A stretch of 42,727 nucleotides of DNA from Comamonadaceae bacterium (GTDB taxonomy: Bacteria; Pseudomonadota; Gammaproteobacteria; Burkholderiales; Burkholderiaceae_C): NCBI GenBank assembly GCA_947442105.1, contig CANEVH010000034.1, positions 1-42,727 of the forward strand. The letters run 5' to 3'. This document shows positions 36,017-42,727 of the stretch, in pieces. The notes under the pieces were generated by a model, which did not search any database, was not told the origin of the DNA, and worked only from the letters and a program-made list of their open reading frames with translations. Numbering within the stretch: position 1 is the first letter of the stretch; each line of letters opens with the position of its first letter. The position numbers and the translations under genes are program-made.

Positions 36017-38059
36017 ATGGTTCCAACCAAGTCACCACTCCCCAAGCGCTCGTCAATCGGTGTGGCGGGCGTTTGGGCCGCCCGGCGCCAGCGCGGCGCG
36101 GCCACCGTGTTGACGGCGCTGCTGGTGGGCTTGGCGGTGATGGCCAGCACCTTTGCGGTGGTGCAGTATGTGGGTACCAGCCAAGACCAAAGCGTCACCA
36201 CGCACGCCCAAACCCAGGCCCAGATGAACGCCTGGCTTGGCGCTGAGGTGGTGCGCCAGTACCTGGCGGGCCTGACTGTCACGCAGCGCGACAGTTTGCT
36301 CACAGCAGTTCAGGCCGGTCCTGCCGCCGGCACGGCGCTAACCCTTTCTACGGGCTCGGACATCATCTTGGCCAAACTAATGAACTCCTCCAGCGCGTCT
36401 ATTTTTGTGGCCCAAATCACGGGCACCACGGCAGTTGGTAGCAAGGCCCAGTCGAAGGTAACTTTGGATGTGAGGTATGGCGTTGTGTATAAGTCAGGCT
36501 TGCCTGACCCCACTGCTGCGCTGACCGCAGGCATGAACACAAATCTGTCCGGCAGCGTGAATGTGAAAGGGGACACGTCGGCGCAGAAGACGTTCAGCAT
36601 CGACGGCGACCTGTTTTCGAGTGGCTACAACGCCACAGGCCTTGAGACCCTCAACGTTACCGGCACGGTCTATCTCGACAGCAGCAGCGGCTACGGCACC
36701 ATCAACTCGAACTGCGATGTCGTTTTAACCCAAGGCTCGTTCGCTTTAACAGTCAATGCGCGCCGCCATATTTGTGGAAGCGGAAGCAGCCACGTGAGCA
36801 CGCAAGCGACGGCCAACGGGTCTATCAACCTGGCCACCACCGGCAATGGTGGCCTGTCCGCGATTGGCGATACCGCGTTTACCGACACCTGCTCGGCCAC
36901 CGGCACGGCGGCCAACGCCGCGACCAACACGGCTGCAACCTGCGCAGACCCCGTTAACAGAGGGGTGGATATGTACACCAGTTCGAACAATGCGCCCAAT
37001 GGCAGTGCCACCAAAGTCACTACCATGGCTGACGTGTACATCGGGAGCGGCAGCATCGACGACTTGTGGGCAGGCGGTGACCTCTATGTCATTGGCAATA
37101 GCAATCCGACCATCAGTGGAAAAGTCGGTGGCAACATTACGGGGACTTTCAATAAAGCCAATGTGACGACTGGGGGAGGAACTCCTCCCATCACGCCGGT
37201 AAGCAAGGTGGTTGTTCCCACCAGCACCCCGTTCAATGCCAACGACTATCGCACGTCAGCCAACTATGCGTTCCATGTCAGCGGGACCCAGCTCTTGGTG
37301 GACGTCAAAAATGTCAATGGGGTTGCTAATGGCACTTACTTGCTTGGCAATGCCAATGGCAACGCCAGCTACGACAACATTTGTTCTACCGCCAACACCA
37401 CTTGCAATGGCCAAACTCTCGTCATGAACGTGTGCGCTGCGGGGGGGAATGGGTGTATCACACAAAGCGGTACCGGGTGGAGGGTGGACAAAGAGCTGCA
37501 ACCTGGCGTGGTCTGGTTCGACGCTGACTTGACCGTGAACAATGGCCCTTACTACAACACCTTTGTCACCACAGGCAACGTCACCACGCTCGGCAACCAC
37601 TCTGTCTATGCGCCCAACTATGCAGGCTACAGCGGCATTTGCACCACGGCTGGCGGCACCGCCATTACCAATTACCCGAGCAATTTTTGCGTCAATGGCG
37701 CCTTTGTGTCTTCTGCCGCATCGGGGCTGGGAAGTTATGCCTATGCGGCTGGAAGTTTCACCGGCACCTACGCTGCAGCCAGCTATGTGGGCGGAAACGT
37801 GACGTTTGCCGGAGGAAGCACGGTCTATGGGTATGTGCTGGCGGGCAACGGCATCACCACAGCGGGCAATGTCACCGTTCATGGCTACCTGGTAACGCAG
37901 GGGCTGAAAGGCAAACAATCCGGCAATGCCTCCAGCTTGGATGGCAGCACGGTTATTGACCTCACAAATTTGCCCTCCACACTCGGCGGCGGTGGAGGGG
38001 GCGGTGGCGGCGGCGGCTCGGGCACCACCGTCACCATTTTGAGTACCCGTTACCTCTAG
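36017..38059 (+). CDS. Large PilX-like, beta-rich surface protein
   Basis: 680 residues from the ATG at 36017, two bases after the pilW stop codon. The N-terminus RRQRGAATVLTALLVGLAVM plus a helix ending near residue 95 looks like the membrane anchor of PilX. After about residue 170 the chain becomes a long Gly/Asn/Thr/Ser/Val-rich region with repeating short strands (FSIDGDLFSSG, LNVTGTVYLDS, ISGKVGGNITGTF, VTFAGGSTVYGYVLAG), suggesting a beta-solenoid. Several cysteines are scattered through it. Eleven consecutive glycines precede the last 13 residues, SGTTVTILSTRYL. PilX is normally under 200 residues, so this is either a fusion-like minor pilin or a pilus-linked adhesin. No pilY1 follows. 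Confidence 0.7.
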   Translation: MVPTKSPLPKRSSIGVAGVWAARRQRGAATVLTALLVGLAVMASTFAVVQYVGTSQDQSVTTHAQTQAQMNAWLGAEVVRQYLAGLTVTQRDSLLTAVQAGPAAGTALTLSTGSDIILAKLMNSSSASIFVAQITGTTAVGSKAQSKVTLDVRYGVVYKSGLPDPTAALTAGMNTNLSGSVNVKGDTSAQKTFSIDGDLFSSGYNATGLETLNVTGTVYLDSSSGYGTINSNCDVVLTQGSFALTVNARRHICGSGSSHVSTQATANGSINLATTGNGGLSAIGDTAFTDTCSATGTAANAATNTAATCADPVNRGVDMYTSSNNAPNGSATKVTTMADVYIGSGSIDDLWAGGDLYVIGNSNPTISGKVGGNITGTFNKANVTTGGGTPPITPVSKVVVPTSTPFNANDYRTSANYAFHVSGTQLLVDVKNVNGVANGTYLLGNANGNASYDNICSTANTTCNGQTLVMNVCAAGGNGCITQSGTGWRVDKELQPGVVWFDADLTVNNGPYYNTFVTTGNVTTLGNHSVYAPNYAGYSGICTTAGGTAITNYPSNFCVNGAFVSSAASGLGSYAYAAGSFTGTYAAASYVGGNVTFAGGSTVYGYVLAGNGITTAGNVTVHGYLVTQGLKGKQSGNASSLDGSTVIDLTNLPSTLGGGGGGGGGGGSGTTVTILSTRYL

Positions 38060-38120
38060 GCCACGGTTCGGGTCCAAAAATCGGAGCCGCATCCAGTCCT
38101 GAAAAGGAAGAACCGGCGCC

Positions 38121-39443
38121 TCAGGTTACCGCGTGCTTCCTATTGAAAGCCGCTTGCTTCCATTCCTCAGTTTCTAGCACCTGGCGCAATTGCTCCACCG
38201 CGTTCCACACGTCTTCAAAACCGATGTAGAGCGGCGTCAAGCCAAAGCGCAAGATGTCTTTGTGCACGCCGCCGTCGCCCGCCCGGTAGTCGCCAATCAC
38301 GCCGCGCGCTATCAGCGCTTGCATGATGGCAAACGCGCCCGAGCCCAAAGCGCCGTCTTCTGCGCCGCCTTCGGTGTGTTCGCGTGTCAGGCACACCTGC
38401 GAGCCGCGCAGGGCGTGGGCGCGCGGTGTGGCCAGCCCCAGCCCAAAGCCATGGCAGCGGTCTTCCACCAGCGTAATAAACAAATCGGTCAAGGCCAATG
38501 ACTTGGTGCGCAGCGCCGCCATGCCGCCCAAGGGTTCTGCTGCCTTGAATACGTCCAAACCGCATTCCAGCAACGCCAGGCTCACAATGGGCTGGGTGCC
38601 GCACAGGTAGCGCTCAATGCCGGGGGCGGGCTGGTAGTCCGGGGTAAAGGCAAACGGCGCCGCGTGGCCCCACCAGCCCGACAGCGGCTGCAAAAAGGGC
38701 AGGTCAGCGCGCTGTGCGTGGCGGGGGTGGACCCAGACGAAAGCTGGTGCGCCTGGGCCGCCGTTGAGATATTTGTAGCCGCAGCCCACCGCAAAGTCGG
38801 CGCCTGCGCCCGTCAAATCTACCGGCACGGCGCCTGCGCTGTGCGCCAGGTCCCACACCACCAGCGCGCCTGCGGCGTGCGCCGCTTGCGTGACTGCCGA
38901 CATATCGTGCATGGCGCCGGTGCGGTAGTTCACGTGGGTGAGCATCAGCACGGCGGTATCGGCACCCAGCGCAGCAGCTAAATCGTCCGGTTCCACCAGT
39001 TGGAGGGTGTAGCCACGCGCTGCGCACAGGCCTTCGGCGATATAGAGGTCGGTGGGGAAGTTGCTGCGCTCGCTGACGATGGTGCGCCGCGCCGGCTGGT
39101 CTTTGGCAGCGATGGACAGCGCGGCGGACAAGACCTTGAACAAATTGATGGAGGTGGAATCGGTGGCCACCACTTCGCCAGGGCCTGCGCCTATCAACGG
39201 GGCTATTTTGTTGCCCAGGCGCTGGGGCAGGTCTACCCAGCCTGCCGCGTTCCAGGATCGGATCAGGCCCTGCCCCCATTCTTGGCCCACCACCTGGGCA
39301 GCGCGTGCGGGGGCAGTCTTGGGCATGACGCCCAGCGAGTTGCCGTCCAGGTAAATCAGGCCGTCTGGAACAGAGAAATGTTCGCGCAGCGGGCGCAGGG
39401 GGTCGGTGGCGTCGCGCTGCTGGCAGTCGTGCAAGGTGGGCAT
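38121..39443 (-). CDS. kynU: Kynureninase
   Basis: 440 residues from the ATG at 39443. PLP-dependent fold type I enzyme: [15 protein letters not shown] at the N-terminus, [40 protein letters not shown] and the PLP-binding lysine K224 in [14 protein letters not shown]. It cleaves kynurenine to anthranilate and alanine (or 3-hydroxykynurenine to 3-hydroxyanthranilate). The start is 5 bases after argF; kynA and kynB are not in the window. Converges with the pilus operon (61-bp gap). Confidence 0.95.
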   Translation of the reverse strand: MPTLHDCQQRDATDPLRPLREHFSVPDGLIYLDGNSLGVMPKTAPARAAQVVGQEWGQGLIRSWNAAGWVDLPQRLGNKIAPLIGAGPGEVVATDSTSINLFKVLSAALSIAAKDQPARRTIVSERSNFPTDLYIAEGLCAARGYTLQLVEPDDLAAALGADTAVLMLTHVNYRTGAMHDMSAVTQAAHAAGALVVWDLAHSAGAVPVDLTGAGADFAVGCGYKYLNGGPGAPAFVWVHPRHAQRADLPFLQPLSGWWGHAAPFAFTPDYQPAPGIERYLCGTQPIVSLALLECGLDVFKAAEPLGGMAALRTKSLALTDLFITLVEDRCHGFGLGLATPRAHALRGSQVCLTREHTEGGAEDGALGSGAFAIMQALIARGVIGDYRAGDGGVHKDILRFGLTPLYIGFEDVWNAVEQLRQVLETEEWKQAAFNRKHAVT

Positions 39444-39448
39444 AGCGC

Positions 39449-40414
39449 CTAGCCCAATCGGCCCAGCAGCAGGTATTCCATCAGCGCTTTTTGCACGTGC
39501 ATGCGGTTCTCGGCCTCGTCCCACACTACGCTTTGCGGCCCGTCTATCACCTCGGCGTCCACCTCCTCGCCCCGGTGCGCGGGCAGGCAGTGCATGAACA
39601 AGGCGTCTGGCGCGGCGGCGGCCATCATGTCCAGGCTGACGCGCCAGGAGGCAAAGGCTTTCAGGCGCGCCTCGTTTTCGGCTTCAAAGCCCATGCTGGT
39701 CCACACGTCGGTGGTGACCAGGTCCGCGCCCGCGCAGGCGCTCAAGGGGTCGGCGAACACCTTGTAGCTATCGGCGCTGCGCAGGCCGGCAATTGACTGG
39801 TCAATTTCGTAGCCGCTGGGCGTGCTGACATGCACCGTAAAGCCCAGCAAGTCCGCCGCCTGCAGCCAGGTGTTGGCCATATTGTTGCCGTCACCCACCC
39901 AGGCCACGGTTTTGCCCTGGATGGGGCCCCGGTGCTCGATGTAGGTGAAGATGTCGGCCAGTATTTGGCAGGGGTGAAACTCGTTGGTCAGGCCGTTGAT
40001 CACCGGCACCCGGGAGTGCGCGGCAAAGCGCTCAAGCTTGGTTTGCTCATAGGTGCGGATCATCACGATGTCCGTCATGCGGCTAATCACTTTGGCGCTG
40101 TCCTCAATCGGCTCGGCGCGCCCGAGCTGGCTGTCACCCGTGGTCAGGTGCACCACGCTGCCGCCCAGCTGGTACATGCCAGCCTCAAAGCTCACGCGCG
40201 TGCGGGTGGAGGCTTTCTCGAAAATCATGGCCAGCGTGCGGTCGGCCAGGCTGTGGTGGCGCTCAAAGTTTTTGAACCTCTTCTTGATCAGCGCCGCACG
40301 CTCCAGCACGTACAGGTGCTCTTCGGTCGTGAAGTCGGAAAACTGCAAAAAGTGCCGCACCGGTGGCGCGCCCTTGGGCAGGGTGCTGGGTATGCCTTTG
40401 TGCAGCGGGCTCAT
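39449..40414 (-). CDS. argF: Ornithine carbamoyltransferase
   Basis: 321 residues from the ATG at 40414, which overlaps the argD stop as ATGA. Carbamoyl-phosphate motif STRTR at 69-73 in [24 protein letters not shown], the ornithine-loop block DVWTSMGFE and the HCLPAHRG motif. It makes citrulline from ornithine and carbamoyl phosphate in arginine synthesis. An extended upstream frame overlaps argD and is not used. Confidence 0.97.
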   Translation of the reverse strand: MSPLHKGIPSTLPKGAPPVRHFLQFSDFTTEEHLYVLERAALIKKRFKNFERHHSLADRTLAMIFEKASTRTRVSFEAGMYQLGGSVVHLTTGDSQLGRAEPIEDSAKVISRMTDIVMIRTYEQTKLERFAAHSRVPVINGLTNEFHPCQILADIFTYIEHRGPIQGKTVAWVGDGNNMANTWLQAADLLGFTVHVSTPSGYEIDQSIAGLRSADSYKVFADPLSACAGADLVTTDVWTSMGFEAENEARLKAFASWRVSLDMMAAAAPDALFMHCLPAHRGEEVDAEVIDGPQSVVWDEAENRMHVQKALMEYLLLGRLG

Positions 40415-41628
40415 GCGGATTCCTTCAGCAAGGCGGAAATGAGCGGGCACAAAATGGCGGCCACCTCGTCGGCCTCGGCGGCGGATAGGATCAAGGGCGG
40501 CACCAGGCGCACTACGGTGTCCGCCGTCACGCTGATCAGCAAACCGGCGTCTGCCGCGCGCTGCACCAGAGCGCTGCAAGGCTTGGCCAGGTCAATACCC
40601 AGCATCAGGCCCAGGCCGCGTATTTCTTTCACGCCGCCGCTGGCAATTTCTGCGGCCAGCCCGGCTTCTAAGGCCGCCTTGAGGTGCGCGCCCACCGTGG
40701 CAGCGTTGGCCAACAGGCCGTCGCGCTCCATGATGCGGATGGTTTCCACGCCAGCGCGCATGGCCAGCGGGTTGCCGCCAAAAGTGCTGCCGTGGTTACC
40801 CACCGCAAAAATATGCGCTGCCTTGGGGCCTGCTACCACCGCACCCACTGGCACGCCCGAGCCCAGGCCCTTGGCCAGCGGCATCACGTCGGGAGCTATG
40901 CCGGCCCACTGATGGGCAAACCACTTGCCGGTGCGCCCCATGCCGCATTGCACTTCGTCAATCATCAGCAGCCAGTCGTACGCGTCGCACAGGGCGCGCA
41001 GTTCGCGCAAATAGTCCCTGTGCAAGGGGTTGACGCCGCCTTCGCCCTGAATGGCTTCCACAAACACCGCCACCACATTGGCGTTGCCTTGGGTTGCGGC
41101 CTTGAGTGCATCAATATTGTTCACCGGTACGCGGATAAAGCCTTCCACCAGCGGTCCAAACCCGGCCTGCACCTTGGGGTTGCCGGTGGCGCTGAGTGTG
41201 GCAATGCTGCGGCCATGGAAGGCCTTGTCAAACACCACCACCTCGGGCCGCTCGATCCCCTTGTTGTGGCCAAACTTGCGCGCCAGCTTGAGTGCGGCTT
41301 CGTTGGCCTCTAGCCCGGTAGAGCAAAAAAACACATTCGTCATGCCCGAGAGCGCCACCAGCTTGGCCGCCAGCGCTTCTTGCAAGGGCACGTGGTAGTA
41401 GTTGGAGGTGTGAATGAGCTGCGTCACCTGGTGCTGCAAGGCCGCTACCAAGTCGGCGTGGTTGTGGCCCAGGGTGTTGACCGCAATGCCACCCAGCGCG
41501 TCCAGGTATTCCTTGCCCTTGGTGTCCCAGACGCGGCAGCCCTGGCCGTGCGACAGCGCAATGGGCAATCGCCCGTAGGTGGGCATTACATGGGGCGATG
41601 CGGCGGCGGGGGACGCTGGCAATGTCAT
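40411..41628 (-). CDS. argD: Acetylornithine/succinyldiaminopimelate aminotransferase
   Basis: 405 residues from the ATG at 41628, with CGGAG 8 bases upstream. Class III PLP aminotransferase: GKEYLDALGGIAVNTLGHNH, FFCSTGLEANEAALKLARK, KAFHGRSIATLSATG, LMIDEVQCGMGRTGKW (PLP-ring Asp) and PLAKGLGSGVPVGA (Schiff-base lysine). It makes N-acetylornithine for arginine synthesis and can also act in lysine synthesis. First gene of argD-argF-kynU. Confidence 0.95.
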   Translation of the reverse strand: MTLPASPAAASPHVMPTYGRLPIALSHGQGCRVWDTKGKEYLDALGGIAVNTLGHNHADLVAALQHQVTQLIHTSNYYHVPLQEALAAKLVALSGMTNVFFCSTGLEANEAALKLARKFGHNKGIERPEVVVFDKAFHGRSIATLSATGNPKVQAGFGPLVEGFIRVPVNNIDALKAATQGNANVVAVFVEAIQGEGGVNPLHRDYLRELRALCDAYDWLLMIDEVQCGMGRTGKWFAHQWAGIAPDVMPLAKGLGSGVPVGAVVAGPKAAHIFAVGNHGSTFGGNPLAMRAGVETIRIMERDGLLANAATVGAHLKAALEAGLAAEIASGGVKEIRGLGLMLGIDLAKPCSALVQRAADAGLLISVTADTVVRLVPPLILSAAEADEVAAILCPLISALLKESA

Positions 41629-41866
41629 GGGCAAACTCCGAAAGGACAGGCTCAAAATAAAGCAGCCCAACGCAGGTTGGGCCGGTAAGGCGGATTTTAG
41701 GGTGTGCGTGTGGCGGCTGTGCCTCTTGTATGCCCGTGGCGGCAGGTAGTGACCGTGCAATTGCGCACATTGCCGCGCTTGCGGCCAGGCGCCAGCAGGT
41801 AAACTCATGGTGCGGCGCAGCAAATTGGGTCGCACGGCATTCGCTGCGGCCCATTCACCACCCTCC

Positions 41867-42208
41867 ATGGCATCCACCCCCACCCAAGAAATCTACCTTC
41901 TGGGCCTCACCAGCCAAGGCAAGGCATTTCGCCCCAGCGACTGGGCCGAGCGCTTGGCGGGCGTGATGAGCCCGTTTCGCCCCGGCGGCCCCCAACCCGG
42001 CAGCCACCTGGCCTACTCGCCCTGGTGCGTGCCCTCGTCGGTGGGTGATGTGAAGTGCGTCATCGTTCATCCCGATTTGCGGGATTACGATGTGATGGCT
42101 TGGGACTTTTGTATGAGCTTTGCTCGGGACAATGATTTGCAGACGAGTGAAGGGGTGCCTTTACTGCCTTTGCTGCCGGTGCGGGCAGTGCGTGAACCTT
42201 CGCGGTAA
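41867..42208 (+). CDS. DUF3579 family protein
   Basis: 113 residues from the ATG at 41867; an ATG at 41807 is in frame but gives an unconserved extension. The sequence EIYLLGLTSQGKAFRPSDWA, ERLAGVMSPFR, YSPWCVPSSVGDVKCVIVHP and MAWDFCMSFARDNDLQ is characteristic of DUF3579, a small betaproteobacterial family of unknown function usually found beside argD/argF, as here. Divergent from argD with a 238-bp gap. Confidence 0.88.
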   Translation: MASTPTQEIYLLGLTSQGKAFRPSDWAERLAGVMSPFRPGGPQPGSHLAYSPWCVPSSVGDVKCVIVHPDLRDYDVMAWDFCMSFARDNDLQTSEGVPLLPLLPVRAVREPSR

Positions 42209-42276
42209 CTACCCTTTTCACCCCGGTGGGGTGTTGCTTTCCCCCCCTATCCCCCCAACCCCCTTTCCACCCCGGC

Positions 42277-42515
42277 GGGGTAGAAAGGGGGAGCCAACAG
42301 CCACATTTGATTTTGTCGCTTCGGCTAGGCTTCTACTGGCCTAACACCTGTGGGTAGGCCAGCAGTGTCTAGGAGCGGCGCCGTCGCCGCGACGGCTTTC
42401 GGGGTTTGGGCGTTGGGGTCTTTGTGGAGATTCGGGGCTAGGGCACCACTGGGGGTTCCCCCGGAGGGGTAGAAAAGGGGAGTCAACAGCCAAGTTTGAT
42501 TTTGTCGCTCCGGCT
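42277..42515. repeat. Pair of 50-base direct repeats
   Basis: Copy A is 42277-42326 and copy B is 42466-42515; they match at 45 of 50 positions by hand count and lie 139 bases apart in the same orientation. Each begins GGGGTAGAAA and ends in a TTTTGTCGCT-type segment followed by CGGCT. Each is preceded by a C-run/G-run hairpin-like stretch. They may be members of a dispersed intergenic repeat family. Confidence 0.75.
42380..42399 (+). terminator. Hairpin, possible terminator
   Basis: GCCGTCG (42380-42386) and CGACGGC (42390-42396) form a perfect 7-bp stem with loop CCG, followed by TTT. The U-tract is short, so termination is plausible but weak. It would serve the DUF3579 transcript. Confidence 0.4.
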
Positions 42516-42568
42516 GGGGCACCACCGGGTGCCTTCCCTTGTTTTCATCGGCGCGCTTTTCACCATGG

Positions 42569-42727
42569 CTAATTGGCTCGGCTAACGGTAAAGTCCTTTG
42601 ACGCCTCGGCGGTGCCGTTGCTCACGGTCACGGTCCAAGTGCGACTCCCCACCCAGCTGTCGGAACTGGACACCACCGTGGGCTGCACGCCCAGTGACGT
42701 GGTGGTCTGTGTGACGGCGGCGGTGAA
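42569..42727 (-). CDS. C-terminal end of a Thr/Ser/Val-rich, probably exported protein
   Basis: The minus-strand frame entering at the right edge reads 52 residues to a TAG at 42569-42571. It contains TSLGVQPTVVSSSDSWVG and TWTVTVSNGTAEASKDFTVS, then RAN and stop. The alternating Thr/Val/Ser pattern and the WTVTVSNG strand resemble an Ig-like or bacterial cell-surface domain. The rest of the gene lies outside the window, so the function cannot be given. Confidence 0.6.
   Translation of the reverse strand, partial: FTAAVTQTTTSLGVQPTVVSSSDSWVGSRTWTVTVSNGTAEASKDFTVSRAN

Larger units (their letters stand above)
42209..42568. other. Gene-free stretch with repeats and hairpins
   Basis: These 360 bases hold no credible gene. 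They contain C- and G-rich tracts (for example 42241-42262), two 50-base direct repeats, an inverted repeat CTGGCCTA/TAGGCCAG at 42336-42362 and a terminator-like hairpin at 42380-42399. Confidence 0.6.

Overview
The window looks like chromosomal DNA of a GC-rich betaproteobacterium, most likely of the family Comamonadaceae (Rhodoferax/Polaromonas-like). The evidence is the gene neighbourhoods pyrG-kdsA-eno-ftsB, bamC-dapA, parE-parC, argD-argF and a DUF3579 gene, together with the protein sequences. No rRNA, tRNA or CRISPR array was seen.

Layout. (1) 1-6.9 kb is an accessory region, partly AT-rich. It holds the N-terminal end of an IS5-family transposase, a DUF1993 gene apparently cut by that insertion, a fragment of a dihydrolipoyl dehydrogenase gene, and a tight minus-strand run of five genes: a VapB/VapC toxin-antitoxin pair, a fused nuclease-methyltransferase, its specificity subunit, and a 519-residue protein joining a DndB/DGQHR-like N-terminus to a nucleoside-deoxyribosyltransferase/TIR-like C-terminus. 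This run is the best candidate for an undescribed defence system. (2) 7-14.5 kb carries a D-lactate/glycolate-type FAD oxidase, a LemA-TPM-TPM operon, an AbrB/MazF-type toxin-antitoxin pair, a DUF455 ferritin-like protein, a gamma-carbonic anhydrase, Hsp33 and a NadR-like P-loop protein. (3) 14.5-22.3 kb is housekeeping: ftsB, eno, kdsA and pyrG on the minus strand, coaBC-dut on the plus strand, then a divergent SlyD-like isomerase and a RoxA-type ribosomal oxygenase. (4) 22.4-27.7 kb has an Ala/Pro-rich small lipoprotein with a clear bidirectional terminator, facing a minus-strand run: MFS transporter, a 51-residue membrane protein, SDR, methyltransferase, dapA, bamC.

(5) 27.8-33.7 kb holds parE and parC (topoisomerase IV), separated by 311 bp that carry two large oppositely oriented palindromic elements sharing a conserved core, then an FAD monooxygenase. 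(6) 33.7-38.1 kb is a type IV pilin/minor pilin operon: PilE-like, FimT/GspH-like, PilV-like, PilW-like and a 680-residue PilX-like beta-rich protein. (7) 38.1-42.7 kb has argD-argF-kynU on the minus strand, a DUF3579 gene on the plus strand, a repeat-bearing intergenic stretch, and the C-terminal end of a Thr/Ser/Val-rich, probably exported protein running off the right edge.

Starts were moved inward from the longest open frame where a ribosome-binding site, a signal motif or a neighbour's stop codon favoured it. All family assignments come from reading motifs by eye; no database search was run.
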